Positions 24,809 through 32,900 are shown, numbered from the stretch's first letter. The stretch: DNA of 64,000 nucleotides from JBDHAC01 sp039588215 (GCA_039588215.1 JBDHAD010000034.1:1-64000), one strand, 5' to 3'. Made by a program: numbers and translations. The notes: generated by a model from the letters alone, not told the origin.

Positions 24809-27493
24809 ATGTCCCCCGGGTTCGACAAGCTCAAAATGGCGCTGGCCGACCGCTACCAGATCGAGCGCAAGCTCGGCGAGGGCGGCATGGCGACCGTCTA
24901 CCTGGCCCGCGACCTCAAGCACAACCGGAGCGTCGCGGTCAAGGTTCTGAGACCGGATCTGGCGGCGGTCGTCGGGGCCGAGCGATTCCTCACCGAGATC
25001 GAAACCACGGCGAACCTGCAGCACCCACATATCCTGCCGCTGTTCGACTCCGGGGAGGCCAACGGCTTCCTCTTCTACGTCATGCCCTACGTCGAGGGCG
25101 AGACGCTGCGAGACCGGTTGGAGCGGGAAGGCCAGCTCTCAATCGATGAGACCCTCAGGATCGCGAGAGAGGTCGCGGACGGCTTGAGCTGTGCCCACGC
25201 CGCCGGGGTTGTACACCGTGACATTAAACCCGCGAACATCCTGCTGTCCCGGGGTCATGCGACGATCGCCGACTTCGGGATCGCCACCGCACTTAGCGAG
25301 GCCGGTGGCGACCGGCTGACGCAGACCGGGGTCAGCCTCGGCACGCCGATCTACATGAGCCCCGAGCAGGCCTCCGGAGAGGGACGAGCGGACGTCCGCA
25401 GCGACATCTACGCCCTCGGGTGTGTCGTGTACGAGATGCTGGCAGGGGATCCTCCATTCACCGGATCGAACCCGCAGGCGATCCTGGCGCGGAAAACTGT
25501 GGAAGCCCCCCCGGCGATCCGCACGGTGCGCGAGACCGTGCCCGGATCCGTCGAACAGGCGATCCTGCGGGCAGTCGCCAGGGTACCCGCCGACCGGTTT
25601 CGGAGCGCAGAGGAGTTCGCCGAGGCCCTGACGGCGACCGACCGTGAGCGGCCGCCCGTGACGCGGACCCGGTCCCGGGTTGGGGCTCGGGCGCGCCGGA
25701 TCCTAGCGTACTCCGTTCCGTCCATCGGCGCCATCTTCTTGCTCCTATGGGCGGTTCGTTCGGCGAGCGAGCGTGGGACGGGTGTCGATCTGTCCGACAT
25801 GACGCTGCGGCCACTGACCAACTTCGTCGGGTGGGAGCATTCTCCCAGCTGGTCGCCCGATGGGAGCATGATCACGTACAGCCACATCGTGGGAGGAGAC
25901 GCAGACATCGCCACGCTTTCCGTCGGCGGTGGGGAGCCTCACATCCTGACGGGTCATAGTCCGGCCGATGAGTTCCTACCAAGGTGGTCTCCGGACGGGT
26001 CACGGATCGCTTACGTGTCGGATCGGGGGACCGGCACGGACGTCTACCTGATCTCTCCGACCGGAGGGACGGAGCAGAAGCTAGTGGAGACCCACATCCC
26101 CTTCTTCGAGCGACTCAGCGCGTGGGCGGCCGTGCTGGGCACCAACGCCTGGTCGCCAGAAGGAGAGGAGCTGGCCTTTTCGAGGCTGCACGAATCGGGA
26201 GAGGTCGCGCTCTGGAAGGTGAACCTGGCGACGCGGCAGGAGACACGCCTCACGACCCCGCCGCCGGCCGTGGAGGACGGGTGGGGGTCCTGGTCGTGGG
26301 ACGGAAGCTCGATCGTATTCGTTCGAAACGAGACGGGATCTCGCACGCTCTGGCAGGTGCCGGCGGAGGGCGGCGAGGCCACACTGCTGTTCGGCGAGTT
26401 CGCGGTGCACCCGGCCTGGTTTCCCGATGGGCGGCGGATTGCTTTCGCGTCTGTGCGGAGTGGCGCGTCCAACCTGTGGGAGCTCGACGTCCGGGACGGC
26501 GCCCTGCGGCAGCTGACCCAAGGCGCCGGCATCGACTTGACTCCGGCGATCGCGAGTAATGGCGCGATCGCCTACCAGCAGTTCGGTCACGAGATCGAGC
26601 TCAGATGGGCGCGACTGGATGCCCCCGACGAGGAGCATGAGCGCCTGACGTCATTTACCGGGGAGAACTTCGGGGCTCGAGTCTCACCCGACGGGTCCCG
26701 GGTCTTGTACTATTCCAACCGGTCCGGAAACTACGACCTGTGGATCCTTGAGCGCGCCACGGGTCAGCACCGCCAGATCACGAACGATCCGGCGGCCGAC
26801 CGACTCGCGGATTGGTCGCCGGATAGCGACGAAATCGTGTTCATGTCGAACCGGGGAGGGGTGGTCCGGCTCTGGGTGGCCGAGACCGAGACTGGCGCGA
26901 CGCGTCCGCTCACGAACCACGCCCTTCCCTGGGAGACCCACGAGGCGGAAGCGCAGGGGGGTCCCCGGTGGTCCCCGGACGGTCAGCTCGTCGGATATCT
27001 TGCGCCAGCGGACGGAGATGCCGCGATTTGGGTGGTCGCCCCAGACGGCGGAGCGCCACGGCCGACGGGGGTCCGGGGGGCCCTCAGTTTCGGCTGGTAT
27101 CTGGACAGCGAGCGCGTCGTGTACACGAGGCGCGCTCTGGACGGCTCCGGGCTCGTGGAGCTGCGCGCCGCCCATCTCGGGTCCGGCGAGGACGTGCTGC
27201 TTCGGGCAGGGCCGTTGGCCGAAATGGCGACCTCGCCGGATGGGAGTGCCGTCAGTTTCGTCCAGTCACCGAGCCACTTCACGATGGACCTCTTCGTTCT
27301 CCGGCTGACGCCGCCCGATCCCCGTGACGAACTTCCCCGGGGCGTGGGCGTCCCACAGCAGATCACCTTCGGAGGGGGCGCATGGCACGTCCACAACGGA
27401 GGCTGGGCCCCGGATGGCAGCGGAGTCGTCTACTCGCGGGACCGGGATTTCGGGGACGTGTTCGTCATCGAGCCGACCGCCGGAGACGGCTGA
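24809..27493 (+). CDS. Membrane Ser/Thr kinase with PD40 beta-propeller (cassette H)
   Basis: An 894-residue Hanks-type kinase with an intact glycine loop (LGEGGMATVY), Lys45 (VAVK), HRD 136-138 (VVHRDIKPAN), DFG 155-157 and SPEQ. A single membrane segment lies at about 300-320 (YSVPSIGAIFLLLWAV). The extracytoplasmic part has PD40/TolB-type blades (WSPDGSMITYSH, WSPDGSRIAYVSD, SPDGSRVLYYSN, WSPDSDEIVFMSN). It is a paralogue of the cassette E kinase: the kinase halves are near-identical in layout, while the propellers differ more and may bind different ligands. It is the only gene of the cassette nearest the complete tRNA-Pro, so by the array model it is the youngest insertion. The stop is 31 bases from the hairpin. 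Confidence 0.93.
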   Translation: MSPGFDKLKMALADRYQIERKLGEGGMATVYLARDLKHNRSVAVKVLRPDLAAVVGAERFLTEIETTANLQHPHILPLFDSGEANGFLFYVMPYVEGETLRDRLEREGQLSIDETLRIAREVADGLSCAHAAGVVHRDIKPANILLSRGHATIADFGIATALSEAGGDRLTQTGVSLGTPIYMSPEQASGEGRADVRSDIYALGCVVYEMLAGDPPFTGSNPQAILARKTVEAPPAIRTVRETVPGSVEQAILRAVARVPADRFRSAEEFAEALTATDRERPPVTRTRSRVGARARRILAYSVPSIGAIFLLLWAVRSASERGTGVDLSDMTLRPLTNFVGWEHSPSWSPDGSMITYSHIVGGDADIATLSVGGGEPHILTGHSPADEFLPRWSPDGSRIAYVSDRGTGTDVYLISPTGGTEQKLVETHIPFFERLSAWAAVLGTNAWSPEGEELAFSRLHESGEVALWKVNLATRQETRLTTPPPAVEDGWGSWSWDGSSIVFVRNETGSRTLWQVPAEGGEATLLFGEFAVHPAWFPDGRRIAFASVRSGASNLWELDVRDGALRQLTQGAGIDLTPAIASNGAIAYQQFGHEIELRWARLDAPDEEHERLTSFTGENFGARVSPDGSRVLYYSNRSGNYDLWILERATGQHRQITNDPAADRLADWSPDSDEIVFMSNRGGVVRLWVAETETGATRPLTNHALPWETHEAEAQGGPRWSPDGQLVGYLAPADGDAAIWVVAPDGGAPRPTGVRGALSFGWYLDSERVVYTRRALDGSGLVELRAAHLGSGEDVLLRAGPLAEMATSPDGSAVSFVQSPSHFTMDLFVLRLTPPDPRDELPRGVGVPQQITFGGGAWHVHNGGWAPDGSGVVYSRDRDFGDVFVIEPTAGDG

Positions 27494-27523
27494 GATCGGC
27501 TCCGGGTCATCCCATTGACGCAA

Positions 27524-27549
27524 GAAAGCCCGCATGGTTGCGGGCTTTC
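27524..27549. terminator. Hairpin downstream of tRNA-Pro(GGG)
   Basis: A 10-11-base-pair stem (GAAAGCCCGC and its complement) around a short ATGGTT loop lies 7 bases beyond the 3' end of the tRNA gene. It is also 31 bases beyond the stop of the cassette H kinase. It could terminate transcription from both sides, although the T tract is short. R1, R2 and R4-R7 carry copies of it. Confidence 0.75.
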
Positions 27550-27556
27550 GGCGCAA

Positions 27557-27630
27557 TCGGGGCGGCGAGATTCGAACTCGCGACCTCCTGAACCCCATTC
27601 AGGCGCGCTACCGGGCTGCGCCACGCCCCG
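27557..27630 (-). tRNA. tRNA-Pro (anticodon GGG), complete
   Basis: The minus-strand sequence folds into a full 74-nt cloverleaf: acceptor CGGGGCG/CGCCCCG, D stem GCGC/GCGC, anticodon stem CCTGA/TCAGG with loop ATGGGGT, T arm GCGAG-TTCGAAT-CTCGC, discriminator A. CCA is not encoded. It is the only complete member of the repeat family R1-R7, all of which copy only its 3' half. It is therefore the likely attachment site of the array to its left. Confidence 0.96.
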
Positions 27631-27711
27631 ATGTGGATGGGAAGGGGAAGCTATGCCCTGGCGCACGCTGGTCAAGCAACCCGCGGGGGTTGATCTTGGC
27701 CCCGGTCTTGC

Positions 27712-27739
27712 GTATCTATATATTCGCATTTATGGATAC
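27712..27739. promoter_or_regulatory. Inverted repeat over the sahR-like start codon (candidate operator)
   Basis: GTATCTATA (27712-27720) and TATGGATAC (27731-27739) form an inverted repeat with one mismatch around a 10-base AT-rich spacer. The right half covers the ATG of the ArsR-methyltransferase gene. ArsR-family proteins bind such palindromes and often repress their own operon, so autoregulation through this site is plausible. Confidence 0.5.
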
Positions 27740-28733
27740 AATAACTGAAGCGAGGGATCTCCTCGCACGACTCGAGGCCCTGGGCGACGAGAACCGCTTG
27801 CGGATACTCACGTTACTGGAGCGTAGCGAGCTCACGGTCTCCGAGCTCGTGTCCGTCGTCCAGCTCCCACAGTCCACCGTATCCCGCCACCTTAAGGTGC
27901 TGGCGGAGGACGGTTGGGTGAGCCGGCGGCAGGACGGGACGACGCGACACTACCGCATGGCACCCGATCTCGCGGACGACGCGGTCGAGTTGTGGCGCGT
28001 GGCGCGGGGCAGCTTGGCGAACGCCGCGTGGATCGCGAACGATGCGGAGAGGGCCGAGAGCGTGTTGACCGCTCGGCGTGAGCGGGCGCTGGCGTTCTTC
28101 TCCGAGTCGGCCGCGAACTGGGACTCGCTCCGGGACCAAATGTTCGGGCACGATGCCCGGCTCGCGGTACTGTTCGGTCTTCTCGATCCACGGTGGGTCG
28201 TCGGTGATCTGGGCGCGGGCACCGGCACGCTGACCGAGATGGTCGCGCCGTTCGTCCGCCGCGTCATCGCGGTCGATCGTTCGCCGGAGATGCTCTCGGC
28301 CGCAGGCGTTCGACTCGCCGAGCGCGACAACGTGGACATCCGCGAGGGCGAGCTCGAGGCGCTTCCGATCGAAGACGACGAGCTCGATCTGGCCGTCCTG
28401 ATGCTCGTGCTCCATTTCGCCGTCGAGCCGAGCAGGGTGCTCGCCGAAGCGGCTCGCACGCTCAAGCCGGGGGGCCGGCTCGTCGTGCTGGACATGCGCG
28501 CGCACGGGCACCTGGAGTACCGCGAGACCATGGGTCATCTGTGGCCGGGTTTCACGGAAGAAGAGATGCGCGAGTGGGTGGAGGCTGCAGGACTCGAGAC
28601 CTACCGCCACGTCCCTCTCGCTCCGGACCCTAGCGCTTCGGGTCCCATGTTGTTGGTCGGTACGGCGGTGAAGCCCGTCAGCCGGCGGTTGTCGAGAGCG
28701 GACGGCCCGCTGCTTGCTGGCGAGTCACGATAA
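27732..28733 (+). CDS. ArsR-type regulator fused to a SAM-methyltransferase domain (SahR-like)
   Basis: A 333-residue protein with an N-terminal ArsR winged helix (about 1-85: LGDENRLRILTLL, LTVSELVSVVQLPQSTVSRHLKVL) and a C-terminal class I SAM-binding domain. The latter has motif I VGDLGAGTGTLTEM at about 155-168, then VIAVDRSPEML, and LKPGGRLVVLDM near 255. No ArsR-type metal-binding cysteines are present. Proteins of this fusion type beside ahcY are known as SahR in Proteobacteria, where they control the S-adenosylhomocysteine cycle. The adjacent ahcY (10 bases downstream) supports the same role here, with SAH or SAM sensed by the C-terminal domain. ATG 27732 lies inside the candidate operator, and no strong ribosome-binding site is seen. 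Confidence 0.85.
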   Translation: MDTITEARDLLARLEALGDENRLRILTLLERSELTVSELVSVVQLPQSTVSRHLKVLAEDGWVSRRQDGTTRHYRMAPDLADDAVELWRVARGSLANAAWIANDAERAESVLTARRERALAFFSESAANWDSLRDQMFGHDARLAVLFGLLDPRWVVGDLGAGTGTLTEMVAPFVRRVIAVDRSPEMLSAAGVRLAERDNVDIREGELEALPIEDDELDLAVLMLVLHFAVEPSRVLAEAARTLKPGGRLVVLDMRAHGHLEYRETMGHLWPGFTEEEMREWVEAAGLETYRHVPLAPDPSASGPMLLVGTAVKPVSRRLSRADGPLLAGESR

Positions 28734-28743
28734 AAGGAGACGG

Positions 28744-30234
28744 ATGATGGAAAGCGCAGTGATGCCACGCGCGAACGAGGCGGTCACCGGTGCGGCCGAG
28801 CGGCCAGCGTTTAAGGTCGCCGACCTGAGCCTGGCCGAGTGGGGTCGGAACGAGATTCGGCTCGCCGAGCACGAGATGCCCGGTCTCATGTCGGTCCGCC
28901 GCGAGTACGCGGACGCGCAACCCCTGGCGGGCAAGAAGATCATGGGCTCACTCCACATGACGATTCAGACGGCGGTCCTGATCGAGACGCTGGCCGACCT
29001 CGGTGCCGACGTGCGCTGGGTCTCTTGCAACATCTTCTCGACCCAGGACCATGCGGCGGCCGCCGTCGTGGTAGGCCCGGACGGGACGCCGGACGACCCC
29101 AAGGGCATCCCGGTATTCGCCTGGAAGGGCGAGACGCTCGCCGAGTACTGGTGGTGCACCGACCAGGCACTGATGTGGCCGGACGGGAGCGGGCCTGACC
29201 TCATCGTCGATGACGGCGGTGACGCGACCCTGCTCGTCCACAGGGGCCTCGAGTTCGAGACGGCCGGCGAGATCCCGGTCTTCGACGAGGAGAGCGAGCC
29301 CGAGGAGTGGGGCGTGATCCTCGAGACTCTCGGAGGTATCGCGGCTTCAGATCCTGAGCGGTGGCAGCGCACGGCCACGAAGATTCAGGGCGTTTCGGAG
29401 GAGACGACGACGGGCGTCCACCGCCTGTACGAGATGGCCGAGGGCGGCACGCTCCTCTTCCCCGCCATCAACGTCAACGATTCGGTTACGAAGTCGAAGT
29501 TCGACAACATCTACGGCTGCCGTCACTCCGTGATCGACGGTCTGAACCGGGCCAGCGATGTCATGATCTCGGGCAAGACTGCGGTCGTGCTCGGGTACGG
29601 CGAAGTCGGGAAGGGGTGCGCACAGGCCCTCAAGGGTCAGGGCGCCCACGTGATCGTCACGGAGATCGATCCGATCTGCGCGCTCCAGGCAGCCATGGAG
29701 GGCTTCCCGGTGAGAACGCTCGAGGATGTCATCGAGACGGCCGACATCTTCATCACGGCAACCGGGAATCGCGATGTGATCACTTACGCGGACATGGCCC
29801 GGATGAAGGACAAGGCGATCGTCGGGAACATCGGTCACTTCGACAACGAGATCGACATGGCCGGGCTCAAGCGGCACGGGACCGAGCAAGTCACGATCAA
29901 ACCGCAGTACGATGAGTTCGTGTTCCCCGACGGCCACTCGATCCTGGTTCTCTCAGAGGGCCGCCTCTTGAACCTGGGCAATGCGAACGGCCACCCGAGC
30001 TTCGTGATGAGCGCGAGCTTCACGAACCAGGTGATCGCGCAGATCGAGCTCGCTCAGAACCGCGACGCGTACGGGAATCAGGTCTACATGCTGCCCAAGC
30101 ACCTGGACGAGAAGGTGGCGCGACTGCATCTGGACCACCTGGGCGCGCGGCTCACGGAGCTCACCGACGTGCAGGCCGACTACATCGGTGTGCCGAAGGA
30201 TGGACCGTACAAGCCGGATCACTACCGGTACTAA
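28744..30234 (+). CDS. ahcY: Adenosylhomocysteinase
   Basis: A 496-residue S-adenosyl-L-homocysteine hydrolase, which splits SAH into adenosine and homocysteine using bound NAD. Visible hallmarks are MPGLMSVRREY, GSLHMTIQTAVLIETL, SCNIFSTQDHAAAA, NDSVTKSKFDN, the NAD-binding GYGEVGKGCAQALKGQGA, GNIGHFDNEID and the C-terminal HLDEKVARLHL...PYKPDHYRY. Length and ending are standard. AAGGAG lies 4-9 bases before ATG 28744; a second ATG follows directly. It is co-transcribed with the SahR-like regulator and followed by a strong hairpin terminator. Confidence 0.98.
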   Translation: MMESAVMPRANEAVTGAAERPAFKVADLSLAEWGRNEIRLAEHEMPGLMSVRREYADAQPLAGKKIMGSLHMTIQTAVLIETLADLGADVRWVSCNIFSTQDHAAAAVVVGPDGTPDDPKGIPVFAWKGETLAEYWWCTDQALMWPDGSGPDLIVDDGGDATLLVHRGLEFETAGEIPVFDEESEPEEWGVILETLGGIAASDPERWQRTATKIQGVSEETTTGVHRLYEMAEGGTLLFPAINVNDSVTKSKFDNIYGCRHSVIDGLNRASDVMISGKTAVVLGYGEVGKGCAQALKGQGAHVIVTEIDPICALQAAMEGFPVRTLEDVIETADIFITATGNRDVITYADMARMKDKAIVGNIGHFDNEIDMAGLKRHGTEQVTIKPQYDEFVFPDGHSILVLSEGRLLNLGNANGHPSFVMSASFTNQVIAQIELAQNRDAYGNQVYMLPKHLDEKVARLHLDHLGARLTELTDVQADYIGVPKDGPYKPDHYRY

Positions 30235-30260
30235 CCAGCCACCGGCCGGAGATAGCGAAC

Positions 30261-30297
30261 GCGAAAAGCCCGCGGGAATACCTCGCGGGCTTTTCGC
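30261..30297. terminator. Bidirectional hairpin terminator between ahcY and the membrane protein
   Basis: A 14-base perfect stem (GCGAAAAGCCCGCG and complement) with a 9-base loop. A T tract on one strand and an A tract on the other allow it to end both ahcY and the convergent gene at 30303. Confidence 0.9.
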
Positions 30298-30302
30298 ATC
30301 TT

Positions 30303-30563
30303 CTAGGCGCCGCTACCCGCGAGCCTGTTGTACAGCCAGGCCAGAACGACGCCGCATATCACGCCGTCGACGACTCCGTACAGCGTCCCCACGATCACTG
30401 AGCCAAAGCCACCGACTTCGTACCCCGGGTACATGGACGCGGACATTTGGAGAACGGCCACGCCGTAGCCCGGCCAGATCAGGTTCGCCAGTCCGACAAG
30501 CAACATACACGCGCCCCACAGCAACCCCACCGTCAATCCCATCGCCTTCACGTTCAGTTTCAC
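30303..30563 (-). CDS. Small two- or three-span membrane protein
   Basis: An 86-residue protein starting at GTG 30561-30563, with AAGGAGG 6 bases upstream. The open frame extends further upstream through a tRNA gene, which is not credible. It is largely hydrophobic: GLTVGLLWGACMLLVGLANLIW, then a Gly-rich turn (YPGYEVGGFGS), then VIVGTLYGVVDGVICGVVLAWLYNRL. This matches small 'bacteriophage holin'/DUF-type membrane proteins that I cannot name. It lies just downstream of the tRNA cluster on the same strand and may be read through from it. Confidence 0.7.
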   Translation of the reverse strand: MKLNVKAMGLTVGLLWGACMLLVGLANLIWPGYGVAVLQMSASMYPGYEVGGFGSVIVGTLYGVVDGVICGVVLAWLYNRLAGSGA

Positions 30564-30613
30564 GGCGTCCTCCTTAGGTGCAGATGAACCTGCGCGAGTG
30601 AGTTGGAGGAGAG

Positions 30614-30687
30614 TCGGGGCGCCCGGATTTGAACCGGGGACCTCTGCGTCCCGAACGCAGCGCTCTACCGGACTGAGCCACGCCCCG
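30614..30687 (-). tRNA. tRNA-Pro (anticodon CGG)
   Basis: A 74-nt cloverleaf: acceptor CGGGGCG/CGCCCCG, anticodon stem CTGCG/CGCAG with loop TTCGGGA, T arm with TTCAAAT, discriminator A. Last tRNA of the minus-strand cluster. Its 3' half differs from the tRNA-Pro(GGG) copied in the array. Confidence 0.95.
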
Positions 30688-30753
30688 AATTGTGAAGCCC
30701 ACCGCAAGCCGCCCAGGCCCACAGCGAGCTTTCGAGCCCGAGCGAGTCGGGCA

Positions 30754-30826
30754 AGCGGGTGACCGGATTCGAACCGGCGACCTCAACCTTGGCAAGGTTG
30801 CGCTCTGCCAGCTGAGCTACACCCGC
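30754..30826 (-). tRNA. tRNA-Gly (anticodon GCC)
   Basis: A 73-nt cloverleaf: acceptor GCGGGTG/CACCCGC, anticodon stem CAACC/GGTTG with loop TTGCCAA, T loop TTCGAAT, discriminator T as usual for glycine. Confidence 0.95.
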
Positions 30827-30875
30827 GTATCTGACTGGGCGGCGACCCGCTATCCGCTGGCCGTCTACCCGCGAG

Positions 30876-30947
30876 AGCCACCGGTCGGATTTGAACCGAC
30901 GACCGCTCGATTACGAATCGAGTGCTCTACCCCTGAGCTACGGTGGC
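30876..30947 (-). tRNA. tRNA-Thr (anticodon CGT)
   Basis: A 72-nt cloverleaf: acceptor GCCACCG/CGGTGGC, anticodon stem CTCGA/TCGAG with loop TTCGTAA, T loop TTCAAAT, discriminator T. Confidence 0.95.
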
Positions 30948-31029
30948 GTTCTTCCCGTTCTTCTGTCCCCCCGTCAGGCTCGGCCCCAGGTCCCCGGGAA
31001 GGACGCGACTTATAGCTGACGGGGTGGAG

Positions 31030-31093
31030 TGGAGCCGGCGGGACTCGAACCCGCGACCTCTTGAGTGCGATTCAAGCGCTCTCCCAACCCCAA
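31030..31093 (-). pseudogene. tRNA-Ala (anticodon CGC) lacking its 5' end
   Basis: The 3' three quarters are standard: D-stem 3' strand GAGC, anticodon stem CTTGA/TCAAG with loop ATCGCAC, T arm GCGGG-TTCGAGT-CCCGC, and acceptor strand CGGCTCC with discriminator A. The matching 5' acceptor strand GGAGCCG and the D-stem strand GCTC are absent. In their place is a G/T-rich run in which GTTGGG is duplicated. Roughly 14 bases seem lost. As written it cannot fold; a sequencing or assembly error is possible. Confidence 0.75.
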
Positions 31094-31120
31094 CCTCGCG
31101 ATCGGGGATCCTGCGTGGAA

Positions 31121-31195
31121 CGGGGCTGACGGGACTCGAACCCGCGACCTCCGGTGTGACAGACCGGCACTCTAACCAAACTGAGCTACAGCCCC
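31121..31195 (-). tRNA. tRNA-Asp (anticodon GTC)
   Basis: A 75-nt cloverleaf: acceptor GGGGCTG/CAGCCCC, anticodon stem CCGGT/ACCGG with loop CTGTCAC, T loop TTCGAGT, discriminator G. Confidence 0.95.
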
Positions 31196-31255
31196 TTGCA
31201 AACAGCGTGCGACCGATCGGTCGCTTCGGGAGGGGGCGCCCAGGTCCCCTCCGAG

Positions 31256-31329
<74 letters not shown>

Positions 31330-31513
31330 CAGAGAATAAAACGCGAGCGAGCCCCCTTCGGCCCCGCTCGCGGCGCGCATAACCTAGCCGAAGCGTCCGA
31401 AGGGGTCAAGGTAATATAGCCCCGATCGGGCTCCCGGCGGTCCCCCTTGGGGCCACCTATCCCCGCGTACGCTCGAGCACCATCGAGTGGCCATCTCACT
31501 CCGGTCCACAAGC

Positions 31514-32650
31514 TCAGGAGAGCACCACCACGACCCGGTCGCGTTCCGCCTCGCGCAGGTGCGCGAACACGGGCAGGCTCAGGGCTTCGCGCGCGGCCCG
31601 CTCCGCTTCCGGAAACGCTCCCTCCCCGTATCCCAGGTGTGCCAGCGCGTCGAGCTGGTGAAGCGCGACCGGATAGTAGACGCCGAACGCGATCCGCGCG
31701 TCTCGCAGGCGCGTCTCGACCTCGTCCCGGTCCGCGCAACGCACCGTATACTGATGATAGATGTGTCGGTTCCCCTTCTTTTCCGGGGGCGGTGTGATCC
31801 CGTCCACCGGGGCGAGCGCTTCATCATATGCCCTCGCGTTCGCGCGACGACGGTCGTTCCACTCGTCCAGCTTCCTGAGCTTGACCCCGAGTACCGCCGC
31901 CTGCACGGCGTCGAGCCGGCTGGTGTAGCCAATCGCCGTCTGCTCGGGTGAGCCCGTCCAATGGCCGGGCTGGCGCAGGGTGCGAATGCGCGACGCGATC
32001 TGAGCGTCGTTTGTCGTTATGAGCCCGCCGTCTCCGATCCCCGCCAGGTTTTTTGTGGGGTAGAAGGAGAAGCAGCCTGCGGCGCCCAGCGCTCCGGCCT
32101 TCACGGCGGGTAGAGGCGCTCCCGACGCGTCGACGGCCGACTGCGAGGCCCCCAGGGATTGGGCCGCGTCCTCGACGATCGCCAGGCCGTGACGGGCGGC
32201 GATCGTCTCAAGCGGGCCCATCTCGGCCGTCTGACCGAACAGGTGCACCGGTATGATGGCGACGGTGGCTGGAGTGATCGCCGCTTCGGCGGCCGCGGGG
32301 TCCAGGTTGAACGTCGCCGGATCGATGTCTGCGAAGACGGGCCTCGCGCCCACCTGGAGGATGGCTCCCGCGGTGGCTACGAAGGTGAACGCGGGGGCGA
32401 TGACCTCGTCCCCGGGGCCGATGCCGAGTGCGTCGAGCGACAACCGCAGCGCGTCGGTTCCGCTCGCGACTCCCACCGCCTCGCTTGCACCGACGTACTC
32501 GGCCACGCCGGTCTCGAATCGTTCCACCGCTTCCCCGAGCACGAATCGCCCCGATTCGAGGACGGCGGCGAGCGCGGCATCGATCGCGTCACGCAGCTCG
32601 TCGTACTCGCGGACAGGGGCGATGAGCGGGACGCTGGACGGGGCGTTCAC
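31514..32650 (-). CDS. DegT/DnrJ/EryC1/StrS-family PLP aminotransferase
   Basis: A 378-residue sugar-nucleotide aminotransferase-type protein starting at GTG 32648-32650. Family marks are the N-terminal VLESGRFVLGEAVERFE, GVASGTDALRLSLDALGIGPGDEVI, FADIDPATFNLDP, VEDAAQSLGA and the PLP-lysine segment SFYPTKNLAGIGDGG (Lys near residue 203). Late in the sequence comes NRHIYHQYTVR. It would transfer an amino group from glutamate or glutamine to a keto-sugar nucleotide for cell-surface glycans or a secondary metabolite. No other sugar genes are nearby, so the substrate is open. About 184 GC-rich bases separate it from the tRNA cluster. Confidence 0.93.
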   Translation of the reverse strand: MNAPSSVPLIAPVREYDELRDAIDAALAAVLESGRFVLGEAVERFETGVAEYVGASEAVGVASGTDALRLSLDALGIGPGDEVIAPAFTFVATAGAILQVGARPVFADIDPATFNLDPAAAEAAITPATVAIIPVHLFGQTAEMGPLETIAARHGLAIVEDAAQSLGASQSAVDASGAPLPAVKAGALGAAGCFSFYPTKNLAGIGDGGLITTNDAQIASRIRTLRQPGHWTGSPEQTAIGYTSRLDAVQAAVLGVKLRKLDEWNDRRRANARAYDEALAPVDGITPPPEKKGNRHIYHQYTVRCADRDEVETRLRDARIAFGVYYPVALHQLDALAHLGYGEGAFPEAERAAREALSLPVFAHLREAERDRVVVVLS

Positions 32651-32900
32651 ACCGACTTCTTCACCGGGCTCGTCGCGGTTGCTGGCAAAGCTCGCACGTC
32701 CTCCTTTGATCGCTGCTCACCGACCCATCGTAGATCACCGCGGCAGAGGTGCGAAAGTGGGCTCTTCCCCACACGGCCGTTGGCTTGCGTCGCGGGGGTG
32801 GCATGATAGCTTGTGGCCGATCCGACGCCCTTGGTCGTGCAGCGTGGACGCGTCGGCGATCGATCGTCCGGTGTCGGCTCTACCCTCCGAAGCGAGGCGG

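Noticed and set aside
4071..27630. A classical integron cassette array
   Set aside because: No intI gene is visible, and the repeats are tRNA-Pro 3' halves plus an arm, not attC sites with the RYYYAAC/GTTRRRY ends. Cassette sizes are also larger than usual.
32253..32900. Longer N-terminus for ActA, in frame from 32253
   Set aside because: It would overlap the DegT-family gene on the other strand. The added residues are low-complexity, whereas ATG 32901 gives a proper signal sequence.
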